Positions 11,849-22,729 of a stretch of 64,000 bases of DNA are shown one piece after another; positions within the stretch are counted from its first letter, which is position 1, and each line of letters opens with the position of its first letter. The translations under genes and the position numbers were made by a program. The stretch is from Humulus lupulus. Taxonomy: Eukaryota > Streptophyta > Magnoliopsida > Rosales > Cannabaceae. The stretch spans positions 83,163,888-83,227,887 of the forward strand of contig NC_084796.1 in the NCBI RefSeq assembly GCF_963169125.1, read 5' to 3'. Under the pieces are notes generated by a model, which ran no database searches, was not told the origin of the DNA, and saw nothing but the letters and a program-made list of their open reading frames with translations.

Positions 11849-12194
11849 TTGGGGTCCAAGGGCCTTGTTGCCCGACCTCCACTGGAAAGAGAGCGGAGCT
11901 GCACTCCACTTCAGGATCACTTAAGGGCCTGGAGTGACGAGCACTTGAAGGCAGGTGCCTTTCTGTTACTTGACCAGTACTTCATGGAATTTTTGAACTA
12001 CGTCGAGCTGGCGCCATTCCAGCTTCCCCCTAATTCATATCGGCTTCTGGCACGACTAAATTATTTGTTTTTAAAACACGAGTGGGAGGTCCCCACCCCT
12101 GCCAACATCATGTAATTTTTCTGCCTCAAAGCCAATCCCGAACAGAAAGGGCGAGGTGACAGTTTCTACTACCTCACTAGATTCCCCAATATGG
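11849..12194 (+). pseudogene. Antisense extra ORF of the Tat element (gypsy-type transposon protein, PF04195-like)
   Basis: The frame reads WSDEHLKAGAFLLLDQYF, then LAPFQLPPNSYRLLARLNYL and WEVPTPANI, and after one stop (12113) KANPEQKGRGDSFYYLTRF. This matches the plant 'putative gypsy type transposon' domain in its pattern of 'LKAG..LPL...F', 'LAP.QL.PNS.R.L' and the C-terminal YYL. It lies between integrase and the 3' LTR and opposes gag-pol, the arrangement described for antisense extra ORFs in Tat-lineage elements. At 12194 it is interrupted by an LTR. The frame may resume at 13377 (DILGRFYEMS) before a stop. Its function in the family is unknown. Confidence 0.6.
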
Positions 12195-13371
12195 TGTAAT
12201 TTCCCAAATTACCTAATGTGGCTTAATGCCCGGATTAGGGGACCAGGAGGTCCATAATTGATTTAATATGCATTTATGTGGTTACATGCATGATTATATG
12301 AATTATATTATTATATGATGATAATTGCATGCATGTGGGCCCACTTCTTATTAGAATGACATTTTCGTAATTTTGACCCGTTAAGGGAATAATTGTATAT
12401 TTATGTGTATGTGTTGTGATTTATTGGTCAGACCACAATATTATGTTGATTTGTTCGAGCTATTCGGCGTGAGACGATCTTAGGTTGCAAGTTAGCGGTT
12501 TGGTCAAAACGTGATTAATTACTGGGCACGGGGTCAGTCTGGGGGTAATTTAATGCTTAGTACATTATCGAAAATGAACGGGTAATGGGATATGATATAA
12601 TTATTATTTGAGTATATTGGAAGTAACAGGAATTGGAGGTCGTTAATTATGATTAACGGGATGGACGGGAAACGAATGTTTTACCCTTGCTAGCCTTGAG
12701 AGGTTTTAAATGACCCTAGGGGCATTTTGGTCTTTTGACCATGGGATATGTTTAAAATTAGAGGTCTGTAGAAGGTTAAGGCAAAATAGATTCCTTCTTT
12801 TCTCTCCCTCTCGATCATCACACTCGCTCTCTCGGTTGGGATTTTTGAAGCTGAACTTGAGGATTCAAGATAAAGGATTATGGTGTGGAGACTTAGGATC
12901 GTGTTTAGTAATTGAAAGGGGTGTAATCCATAACTAGGGTGACCGCTAAGGGACTTAAGGACTGATCATTCTCAACGGTCATTCTTTTATTATTTCACAC
13001 TTGAACCAGAGGTAAGAAAACTGCACCCAGTATGTGACAAGCATGGTTATTGATGAGGCATGCTGAGTGCTCTATATATGGACATGGATTGCATTGTAAA
13101 TGCCTAGCAGCTTTGCTTATTTGTGAATGGCACTGACTTATTAGTCAGAAACAGCATTGGTGTTAGTACTGGTCCTAAAGTCTTGATTTATCAGTCATGA
13201 TCGACACTAGTAGTGAGCACTGGTCGTATTTGGAATTGCTTTGAAAATTCGAGCTTTAAAAAGTCATTGAATAATCAATTTTCCAAATTCTATGTTTCAA
13301 ATTCTATCCAACTATGCTAAATACATTTAAAAGCACTTTTAGGGTTATATGCCCCCCAAGCAATCAGAATT
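12195..13371 (+). mobile_element. LTR (probably truncated solo) of a Tekay-type gypsy inserted in the antisense ORF
   Basis: It begins TGTAATTTCCCAAATTACC, a diverged plus-oriented version of the terminal block seen reversed at 29760-29803. It also carries the reversed 'gagacgatcttagg' module (12471-12484) and the 'ttattagtcag' repeats (13139, 13187) that recur in minus orientation at 55880-55940. The flanks read tatgg at 12190-12194 and again at 13372-13376, consistent with a TSD. The right end lacks a proper ...TTACA, so about 1 kb of the LTR is probably lost. An ORF at 12710-12937 shows no domain. Confidence 0.55.
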
Positions 13372-13376
13372 TATGG

Positions 13377-14940
13377 ATATTCTCGGTCGCTTTTACGAAA
13401 TGAGCGCGTGATACATCACATGAATAAGTTAAAAATATTTTACTACATTTTAATTGCGTAGCAATCTAGTGTTATTTAAATAGAATGACTTTTATAAATA
13501 AGTCTTACACGTAAAAGTATTGAAAACATAAAAAACTTACCAAATAATCCCATTACTGATAGTATTTTTTGAGATGTAGGGCATTCCACGTCCGTGGGAC
13601 CAACTCTCCACCTAACTGAGCTAGTTTGAAGGTTCCTTCTCGTAGGATTTCCACGATCTGGTAGGGTCCTTCCTAGTTCGATCCCAATACATCTTCTTTG
13701 GGATCTTGATTCGCCAAAACACCCTTCAAAGCACTAAATCACAGAGTCCGAGTCTACGGCCTGTTACCTTCGAGTTAAAGTAACAAGTGATTCTCTGATG
13801 ATAATGGGCGAGCTCTAATTATGACTCTTCTCTCTTTTCCTTGATCAAATCCAGGGATGTGCTGAGTAACTCATGGTTTCGATCTGGAATGAAGGTTTTC
13901 TATCTATGTGTCGTTACTAGTTCTTCAATATGGAGCATAGCCTCACTTCCAAAGGTCAAAGAGAAAGGAGTGTGTCCCGTGGAGGTACGATGTGACGTCC
14001 TATAGGCCCAAAGTATCTGTGGGGCCTGCTTGGGCCATAATCCCTTGGCTTCATGCAATTGCTTATTTAAGCTCTCCTTTAGGGTTTTATTTATAGCCTC
14101 GACCTGACCATTAGCTTGTGGATACACCACTGAAGAGAAACTCTTGGTTATGTTGTATTTTTCACAAGAGTTTGTGAATAGATCATTGTTGAACTGAGTT
14201 CCGTTGTTAGACACGATCTTCTTCGGGAGCCCAAAATGACATATGATGTTCTTCACGACAAAATCCAGGAGTTTCTTCAAGGTTATGGTCGCCAAGGGCT
14301 CGACCTCGACCCACTTCATAAAGTAGTCGATGGCGACAACTGCATGGCAAACTCTTTCTTTTCTTGTTAATTAACCTGTCAAGTTGATTCCCCATGCTGA
14401 AAATGGCCATGGTGATGAGATCATGGTTAACTCAATGGGTATTGCCCGGGCAATTTTGGCGAAGTGTTAGCACTTGTCGCATTTCTATACATACGAGGCC
14501 AAGTCCTTTTCGAGTGTGGCCCAAAACTAACTCTGTCTCAATATCTTTAGAGCTAAGTTTTGCCTCCCAGTGTAGTCTTCGCAGAAGCCTTCATGTATCT
14601 CCTATAGGATAGTCTGTGCTTCCTTGGGCATGACACACCGCAGGATGGGTAGCGAATGCCCTCATCGATATAGAATTTCCTCAACCATAACATACCGTGC
14701 GACTTGATATAGCAATTTCCTTGCGTCCTTTCGTTCGTCTAGTAGTTTATTGGTTGTGAGGTATTCAACTATGGGGGTTGTCCATATCAGTTTTGTGTCA
14801 TTCACTCCACCCTCAACCAGTTCCTCTGTTATGCTTGGTTGTTCTAGGAACTCCATTGGGACTACGTTTAGTGTATCCACCTCTTTGGTGGTGGCAAGTC
14901 TGCTCAATGGGGTACTTGCTCAATGGAGCAGAAATCAAAC
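13377..14940 (-). pseudogene. Tat integrase (HHCC, catalytic core and C-terminal part), broken
   Basis: On the minus strand an HHCC-like zinc region lies at about 14440-14600 (HEGFCEDYTG... KCDKC), followed by the core with AIDYFMKWVEVEPLA, IVSNNGTQF and YPQANGQVEAINKTL, and WAYRTSHRTSTGHTPF. The C-terminal end (GPYQIVEI... RTWNALHLKKYY-like) runs to about 13560. The middle acidic catalytic residue, usually in VSDNG, is Asn here (VSNNG). Several frameshifts split the reading frame between 14319 and 14660. Integrase would insert the cDNA, but this copy cannot be active. Confidence 0.75.
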
Positions 14941-14948
14941 TTAGACAA

Positions 14949-15900
14949 CTAACCTTTAACCTTTGTTAGGTAAGCCACCATTTTGATTCCACGATCTTGA
15001 TACTCCCCTAATATCTTAATAACCTCAAGTTTGGAATCGCTATAACATTGGATAGCCTTTGCTTTCAGTTCTTTCGCCACCCATATTCCTACCAATAGAG
15101 ATTCATACTCTGCCTCATTGTTGGATGCTTCGAACTCGAACCTTAGGGCTGTATGAAATCGATGCCCCTCAAGTGAGATCAAAATTATCCAATCTCTGGA
15201 TCTGTTCTCATTGGATGATCCATCAACGAAGATTTTCCACAACTCTTGCGATGGTTCTCTTATTAGCTTGTCTTGAAAACCTGTACCTTCGCCTACAAAG
15301 TCGATGAGTGCTTGACTCTTAATCGTTGTGCATGGAATATATAATATCTCGAAGTGGCTGAATTTGATGGCCCACTTAAGTAGACATCCCGATGTTTCTG
15401 GCTTTTGCAAGACCTGACTTAAAGGTTGATCGGTTAAGATGTGGATGGTGTGGGACTGGAAGTATGGCCTGAGTTTTCTTGAGGCCAAGATCAAGCAGAA
15501 CATGAGTTTTTCTATTAAGGGATATTGGGACTCAAGTCTGAGAAGTCATTTACTCATGCAGTACACTGATTTCTGCGCCCGATTTTTCCCTCAAACTAAT
15601 CAACACTGACTGTATTTTCTGTCACAGCTATGTATAGGAGAAAAAATTCTCCCCCTATCGTCTTTAATATTACGGGGGTTCAGCTAGGTGAGCTTTCAGA
15701 TCTCAAAATGCCTGTTCAAATGTGAGACACTTGTAAAATGGTAGACATTTTTCAATGGATTTTGAAAACGAAGCAGTTTACGACCGCCACCTTTTCAGTT
15801 AAGCTCTTTACTTCTTTATGTGACCTAGGTGAAGGCATTTCTAGTAACGACCTAAGATCGCAGAAGTTAATGCAAGTTCTCCACTTCCCATTGGGTTTTG
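14949..15900 (-). pseudogene. Tat dual RNase H region (gypsy RNase H remnant plus additional aRNase H)
   Basis: The right half contains SRKLRPYFQSHTIHILTDQPL, the C-terminal part of the RT-linked RNase H. The left half holds the additional RNase H: WKIFVDGSSNENRS, then ASNNEAEYESLLVG and QCYSDSKLEV, with the acidic triad (D in VDGSS, E in NEAEYE, D in YSDSK) retained. Two RNase H domains in tandem mark the Tat lineage. The DGSSNENRS motif is followed by RDW instead of the glycine-rich turn. The segment from 15504 to 15900 has many stops. Confidence 0.75.
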
Positions 15901-16351
15901 GGACCAAAACAGGGTTAACAACCAAGGTCGTATACTTTGCTTCCCTGATAAACCCACATTTAAGTAGGTGAGCTACTTCTTCTTCTAAAGCTTCAGATCG
16001 TTCTTTCCCCAGAAGCCTTCATTTTTGCGCCTTTGCAGGCACATTCCTTTACAAATTCAGAGTATACATTATTACATTCGGACTAATTCTCACCATAACT
16101 TCATGTGACCAGGCAAAGATGTCCAGGTGATTTCTCAAAAACTGGACCTGCTCTTTCTTCCAATCGGTTCCAAGGTTTTTTCCAACTTTTACTACCCTTA
16201 AAGGTACTTCTAGGTCAATGCTGATTTCCTCGAGCTCTTCAAATGCTTGGAGCTCAGACTTGTTATTGCCTAATCTTGGATCAATGTCATCTTCCAAGGT
16301 GACCTTGTTACTTCCTTCCTGAGGTTCTTCCGCCTCATGGGCAATTTCCAT
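15900..16351 (-). pseudogene. Tat protease-RT linker and RT remnant lacking the catalytic core
   Basis: Minus-strand sequence contains WKKEQVQFLRNHLDIFAWSHEVM, the usual start of the RT region, and then a short piece corresponding to the first RT motifs (PVLVPKPNGKWRTCINF, 15890-15950). The sequence then jumps directly to the post-RT region. The part with the catalytic YxDD motif is missing, so this is an internal deletion within pol. Confidence 0.65.
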
Positions 16352-16354
16352 TGT

Positions 16355-17071
16355 TTACTGCCCGGGTTGTGATTTTCCCTTCATGGCAATGTTATAGCCT
16401 TCCCTAGCAGCGAGCTGGTCTCCTCTCATAGTACATATACCCGAGGTTGAGAGAAACTTCATTGCTAGGTGTCGGATCGAGGTGATAGCCTCAAAAGTCA
16501 TCAGCGTGGGTCGTCCCAAAATCGCGTTGTAGGCGGCTGGACAATCAATTACGACAAACTCGAGTATTTTAGAAGTAGTTCGTGTATCATCCTCTAGTTT
16601 GAATACTAGTCCGATCGTCACTATGCCTGCCTTTCCTTCTCCTGAGAATCCGTACAGAGTCATTGAGGTCGCCTTAAGATCGGCTACATACAATCCCATC
16701 TTTTCTAGGGTGCACATGAATAGCATAGTTACTGAGCTCCCATTATTAACCAATATCCTCCGTACCCTTCCATTGGCAAGCTGAACGGTTATCACCAGAG
16801 GATCATTATGCGAGAACTGAATATGGCTAGTGTCCTCTTCCGTGAAAATGATTGGTTGTTTCTCCAACCGCAGTGGTTTTGATAACCTCTGCTCTGGGAT
16901 AAATTCAGTATTGTTGTGGATTTTCAGCTCCTGTATGTACCTTTTTTGGGCCCCATTGCTTGTACCCACCAAATGGGGTCCTTTGGAAATAGTGGTTATA
17001 TCCCCTCCTATTATTGGAGGGGGATCGACTTGGTTCCCCTGGTCTGTCTTAGCCCGGGGTTGGCCGAGCAA
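16355..17071 (-). pseudogene. Tat aspartic protease domain
   Basis: A 238-codon open frame. LVITVQLANGRVRRILVNNGSSVTMLF corresponds to the retropepsin active-site strand, and YNAILGRPTLMTFEA is the conserved C-terminal motif. The active-site Asp of the usual V(D)xGSS is Asn here (VNNGSS), so the protease should be inactive, although the frame is long. The protein would cleave the gag-pol polyprotein. It overlaps no neighbour. Gag lies upstream at 17186-17720. Confidence 0.75.
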
Positions 17072-17099
17072 ATTTTCTATAACTAAATGAGTGTTTTGC

Positions 17100-17720
17100 T
17101 TGGTTGACTAGTTGGGAACTAGTCGGTTTCAGGCATACTGGGCTAATGGTGTAGCTCAAATGAGAGTTTCGATCTCGTTCTTTAATTATCGGAAATCATA
17201 AGTTTTATGGCCGATGTCGTTGTGATATCGACAGAACTTAGAGGGATCTCTTTTTGCCCTCTGGTGCCTCAATGGATATGGCTTAATCCATGGAAGGCAA
17301 TTAGAGTTCGCCAAGAAAATATGCTCTCGCGTATTAGTCAGGTTGGTATAGTCTGTGTAAATGGGCTTGAACTTTTCTCCAAGCTTGTTGTTTTTGGTTC
17401 CGCTCTGGTCGCCCTCAGTAGCCCCCTTCCTCTTATTGTTCCCCACCTGGTTATTATGGGTAACAGGTTGAGTTGTTGCTGCAATGTCTGCCACGACTCA
17501 AGGGCCTGAATAGGGGTGAACGATGAGCCCCTTGCCTGTGTGACTGCCAACGACCTAACATCATTGGCGATGATGTCCTAAGCGATAGATAGGCAATACA
17601 CTATTGTGATTGGCGAGGTGGACTCTTGCCGTCTTCATTTTTGTCTAAGTGTTGTGAGAGTGATGAGGGTCACTCCCTTAGTGGGAGACGGTGATTGCGG
17701 TGTCTTGCCACTTCACCATT
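17100..17720 (-). pseudogene. Tat gag C-terminus with zinc knuckle
   Basis: The 17186-17494 frame contains KFKPIYTDYTNLTNTREHIF, then KRDPSKFCRYHNDIGHKTYDF, the CRYHxDxGH knuckle region typical of Tat gag, with the last Cys lost (YDF). A frameshift near 17490 moves the upstream part into another frame (17338-17550). The N-terminal two thirds of gag are absent: the sequence changes to unrelated AT-rich DNA at about 17760. Confidence 0.65.
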
Positions 17721-17759
17721 TGTTTTGAGAGGTCATCTGCTACGCAAGCTGACACTTGG

Positions 17760-20190
17760 CGATACTAAAATTAGGTATAACAATTACCATTCCATTATCA
17801 TTCTAATTTCATTCCACTATCATTCCCATTACCATTATAATCTTATTCCATTAAATCAAACAGCACCTAAGTATTTGAATACTGTGACAGAGGTATTTCA
17901 AGTTTGGGTTTTTTTATTTTAGTGAAAGAGAAAGAGAAGAGAGGGAAAGGAAGGGAAATTGTGTGAGAGGCCATTTTTTCCAAAAGTGATACCGGAGCAT
18001 ATTTCACTAATTTTGAAATAATGGGACATATTTTTTCAATAGATGTATTACGAAGCATATAACCTCGAATTTCCTATTTAAAATAGGGTAATTGTATTGC
18101 GATGGGACATCCAAGTAGACTCTATACATTAGTCTAGCTGATTATTTACAGAATTTATCGTGATTAGTAAAATAATTTTTTTAGTAATTAAGTCTTTTTT
18201 TTTACATCAAGTAATTAAGTCTTTAAATTTATAAATTATTATTAAAATTTATAATCATTTATTTATTAATTAATTTCTTGAATTTGTTGTATATATTTGT
18301 AATATAATTTTTAAACTTCCCGTCAATTATTATATATCCTGTTTAAAAGATATCAATATTTATAGAAATATAAATAATTACTATTTAAATTAAATGAATC
18401 ACGAATAAAAATAAAAAACAAGTGGAAGAAAAAAAATAGCCCAAGAAAATAACGTTAACAAATTTATGTGGAAAGAGAGAGAAAGGTTTATAGAAAAGCG
18501 AGAAGGTGACATAGATAGAGACATAGAACTGGCAGGTTCGTACTCTTACCAATTATTGATAATTATGGTGCACTTTGTAATTATTAAAAAAACAGTTTTT
18601 CGTTTAATTAGTTAAAAATTTAACAATTAAATATAAAATAGTGTTTGGTAATTTTATTTTTTAAAATTTTAAACAAAATTTATTAAATTCTGAAAATAGA
18701 AAATTTTCACTTTCAAAATTTTTTAAAATTATTTTCAACTTTTAGTTTTTTTTTTTCTCTTCTTCAAATCACCACCTCATTTTATATTACTAAACAAAAC
18801 ATAAAAATAAAAGTTATCAAACACATTTATTATTTTTTATTTTTAAAAACAAAAATAAAAATAATATTTATATTTTTGTGTTTAAAAAATTCAAAAACAA
18901 AAATTTTACCCAACATAACATATATTAATATTAGTATTATATTTTAGACATCGTTGTCCACAATGGAAATAGGACATCGTAATCCACAATCGACAAGGTA
19001 TGCACAAACAAAAACAAAGCGACAGCCTTAAACAAAATGAAGCTGGAAGGAGAGAGAGAGGTAAACAAAAACAATAGATAAGTTATTGATATTAATGAGA
19101 AAAAGTTCAAAAGGCATTATGGTGTTTCTAAAATCCGTACGAATCTTTCTGTCACAAAACGATAGAGCTAATTTGAAAATGTTGTTATCCAAACCATCAT
19201 TGCATTGCTTAATCAACAAAAACTAGTTACAATTTACAGGCGAGAATGGAAATCTATACACATGTTGTTCAATTTTTCTATGAAATATATGATGTTTTTA
19301 GTCATTCTTTTTAATGAAATTAAAAAAAAAATAGTAGATGGGTGTTTACATTTAAAAAAAGATATTTACAAGTCAAAGTACATAAGTTGTTACATTTGTA
19401 GTACATTTCGTCTATGCTTTGATGCACTTAGTACATATGTATGTTTTTATTGTTAAATCCATATGAGATATGTAGGTGAAAATATTCAATTAAAGTGATA
19501 TTTACAGCAAAAATACCTAATAAAAGAAATATTTGCAGTAAAAGTACCCAAATTATATGCAAATTTGATATCGCATAGACAAACTTAATTGTGTAATAGA
19601 TTGTTGCACCAAAATACACAAAAATATGAACATAAAGTACTTTCATTGCTAAAAAAATAACTTGGAACGAAATAACCTTTCGTAAAAAATTTCAACAATA
19701 GCTATAATAAAACTATCATCAACAACTAATCAATTAAAATAATTCCAAGTCAGCCTCTCATATTAGAAAGATCAAAAAACTCATCAACTAAAATAAAAGT
19801 TATTAAAAGAATATAAACAACTAAAACAAAAGTAACATCAATTTAAATCTCTAATTAGCTAAAAGTAATGTTTCATATAGCAACATATATGACTAATGAG
19901 TGCATGCAACTAAAATGTCTTGAACATATTAAAAATATCCTTTAAAAAAAAAAAAAACATATTAAAAATAAATAAATAAATTTATCAAAACCATAATGCT
20001 ACTAAAAAGACTAACATATACCACAACAATTTGTTAGGTTAAAAAATAGTATTTACCAACATATATTGTTTCATGACAAAATGTGACGAAAATAAAAATA
20101 TACGCTTATGAATAATATTTACATAGAACCGACATATCATGTATGCCGAAAAATACCATCGAGGCTCCATAGAATCCTACATAAAAATAA
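17760..20190. other. AT-rich intergenic or element-edge DNA with no gene recognised
   Basis: No ORF with a domain on either strand. It contains a 'attccattatcattc'-type degenerate repeat (17775-17870), long A and T runs, and a MITE-like inverted repeat (18641-18825). Small ORFs (17867-18058, 19028-19219, 19205-19456, 19428-19646) are low in complexity. The 'accgacatatcatgtatgccga' stretch near 20128 partly resembles 'acagacctatcatgtatg' at 9625, so a shared transposon end is possible. Confidence 0.5.
18641..18825. mobile_element. MITE-like hairpin element
   Basis: Plus 'gtgtttggtaattttatttt' (18641-18660) is mirrored by 'ataaaaataaaagttatcaaacac' (18801-18824), imperfect 24-bp inverted repeats around about 140 bp of AT-rich DNA. 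There is no coding. Such GTGTTTGGTAA ends are seen in small non-autonomous plant DNA elements. No clear TSD was found. Confidence 0.4.
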
Positions 20191-20199
20191 AAAATTACA

Positions 20200-20883
20200 T
20201 TACCTAGATGGCCAACTACATGCCCACATCGCCATTGGCGAGTGAAATGGGAGGGAGCTTGCCCATGCTGGTAACATTGTGCCTTCATGCTTGTCAAGGG
20301 GACCCCACAACTCAAGGTTGGGGTTCGCCCCTTGAAGCGAAGACTCGTCAGTCACCAAAGAGCTCACCAGGCTCGCAGGTACCTCGCCAGCCATATGCCA
20401 TCATCAACTCTGAGGTCGCTACCCAACACTCACTTGTAATGTTCAGTCATAGGCAACCCTAAGTTGATGCCATGTTGGATTAACAGATCTGAGGAAAACA
20501 AAGATCTGCAACAACATCGCACTTCACGAGAATTGGCCTGATCTGGAAACGGTGGACAACCTTTAGTTCCCCTAAACTCCTCTATTATAAATGCCCATTT
20601 GTAAATAGTAAAAGGGGTCATAATTTATTGCTTTGAGAAAGAAAATCTACTCTCTTGCAATCCTAACTATCTCAAGAACAGAGATAGATTATAGTGTAAT
20701 TGTTCTTGAGTGTTTATAAATCCACATCAATATAATTGCCTAAACTAGGCGTGGGTCATTTTCTTGGGTCGAACCACTATAACTTTGTTTCTTTTACATT
20801 TACTACCTCATCGTCAATATAATTTCCTCAACTAGATGTAAGTACTTAGAGATTTACACTCAAATTACTCTTCATTTATTACA
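20200..20883 (+). repeat. 3' part of a Tat-type LTR (plus orientation)
   Basis: A TATA-like 'ctattataaatgccc' at 20582-20596 is followed by transcribed-type sequence and the LTR end 'ttcatttattaca' at 20883. This end also terminates the minus-strand LTR at 9502. The start of the LTR is not clear. An ORF at 20208-20462 shows no domain. Confidence 0.5.
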
Positions 20884-20932
20884 TTAGTTGGCAAAAAAGT
20901 GAATCAATATTTAGGTGCTTTCATTTAGAGTG
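20884..20932 (+). other. Tat leader downstream of the LTR, interrupted by the Athila insertion
   Basis: It contains 'ggtgctttcatttagagtg', matching 'tgctttcattgagagagtg' in the minus-strand Tat leader at 9465-9485. The final GAGTG (20928-20932) is the TSD of the Athila element. The leader and gag resume at 42246. Confidence 0.6.
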
Positions 20933-22305
20933 TGTTGAGTCTAGTTTTGTGTTGTGTTTAGGTTATGTTTTAGGTAGTTTTTATTAATATTTTCTATTAT
21001 TTAGTGCAGTATTACAATTGTCTTTGTTGTTGCTTTTTTTCTTCAGGTTTTAGTCAATAAATAATGGAAAAGAGAAATTGAAGAAAATTGGCAGAAAATT
21101 GATGAAAAATCGAGTTGTTGATGTTGTTTCTGTGAAAAGATAAATCCTCGAGATATTTTATGGCTTCGGTGAATTTACGGGACAAAAGGGGTTATAATTG
21201 AAGAAGTTAGTAAGGGTCGTGTCACGTCTTGGTGGTGTTGCTGCCAAGTCCTTTACAGAATGCTTATTTTCAAGGTATTGCACGGGCCGCGACGATGAAG
21301 AATTCCCAAGCTCCGAAAAATGCACGGGTCACGGCAGACGAATAGATGGGTCACGGCCCGCATGAACGAAGGAAGCCAAGATTAGGGACACGAGCCACGG
21401 TGCTTGAATAGCTGGGCCGCGGCCCGCATTACTTCATAATGAAAATTAGGTTATAAACCTAATTTTGAAAGGAGAGAGGATCAGACTTTTTGGGGAGGAC
21501 GATTTTGGAGAACAAGGAAAACACCGTGGAGCATCACCAATTATTTTTTTCAATAGTTCTTTTTCATTTTCCTTTGAATTCTATGTTGTTTATGTTTAGA
21601 ATGATGATTAGGAACTAAATTTGTTATTAGGGATTTTAATTGAGTCACTTGAACTCCAATTATGATCTAATGCAAAGTTGATTTTCTTCTTCACGTTTTT
21701 AGTCTCTTGCCTATCTATGCTTATTGTTTAATATTTGATTAGCCATCTAGTATCATAATCTACATGATTTTGAATCAAAATCTATAAAGTGAGATTTAAA
21801 TATGCTTTGATAGGTTAGACATAACCTTAATCATAGAACGAGAGTATCGTGATTGTTTATATGGCATATTAAAATTGTGAATGTTAATGCTTCCTAGTTG
21901 ATGACTTTGTCATAGAAATATAGAAAATTCTCATCTAGGTCAAGGTTTGTAATTCGTAACTCGATTATAAACTTCTTTTTACAAATTGATAGCTTGATAA
22001 GAAGGAGAAAGGAAAAATTGCATTAGTAATTGATAGGAGGGATAGTTGATGAGATTAAAACCCCTAATTGTGTAATCTTGAATTTATTTCTTGTGTTTCT
22101 TTATCTTTCTTTATTCTTGAAATTTACAATAGATTATGTTCTTGTTCTTTACTTTTACAACCAAAAATATTGTTAACCAAATAGAAAAAATAATTAATTG
22201 ATTGGTAAATGATAATTCAGTCCTTGTCGGACGATACTTGGTGTTACCAAGATTTATTACAAATTGCGACTGTGTGCACTTGCATAGCTATTAAATTTCG
22301 CAACA
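20933..22305 (+). repeat. 5' LTR of the Athila element
   Basis: Aligns along its length with 40910-42245. A GC-rich block with CACGGG/CACGGC words and the palindrome GGGCCGCGGCCC (21414-21425) lies at 21270-21430. A TATA-like 'ggttataaacc' (21449-21459) lies just downstream and is itself inside a 9-bp inverted repeat (aattaggtt / aacctaatt). Confidence 0.9.
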
Positions 22306-22311
22306 AGTTTT

Positions 22312-22329
22312 TAACGCTATTGCCGGGGA
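22312..22329 (+). promoter_or_regulatory. Primer-binding site of the Athila element (degenerate, tRNA-Asp type)
   Basis: It lies 6 bases after the LTR. 'taacgctattgccgggga' matches 14 of 18 bases of the Asp-tRNA primer site TGGCGCCGTTGCCGGGGA that is present intact in the related element at 31221-31238. Confidence 0.7.
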
Positions 22330-22547
22330 CTGAAAATTATCAATATCAATATAATTAATTTTATTTCTAATTTGGTTGTTCTTTGAATTGTTTCTAACTT
22401 GTTTTGCATGCATTCTTGACCATTTTTTCCAGGAAGTTCTGTTATATTCGTAGTAGAAGAGGAGTAGATAGCCTTGTTCCTATTGATCCTTAGATTGAGA
22501 AAGAGTGCAGGCAGAATCGTAGAAACAAAAGAGCTACTGGTCCAACT

Positions 22548-22729
22548 GTGGTTATGGAAAATCCTCAAAACAATGATGCGTTGAATGGAGGGGTACCAGA
22601 AGTGGTGCTAGGACTAGCTCAGAATCTCGTTGTGAGAAGCTTACCGGATTATGTACTACCAACTATTACAGGAGTGAGAACATGTATAAGACCACTGGAT
22701 GTGGAGGCTAATAACATTGAGATTAAGCC
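22548..22729 (+). pseudogene. Athila gag, N-terminal part
   Basis: An open frame from ATG 22548 up to the chromovirus insertion at 22730. The frame resumes at 37027 after one copy of the AAGCC target. The last residues (NNIEIKP) and the first after the insertion ([19 protein letters not shown]) form the conserved Athila gag start. A longer upstream frame without a Met is possible. Confidence 0.7.

Noticed and set aside
20208..20462. Overlapping ORFs on both strands at 20.1-20.6 kb
   Set aside because: They lie in LTR sequence just upstream of its TATA box, show no domain, and both strands are open because of moderate GC content.
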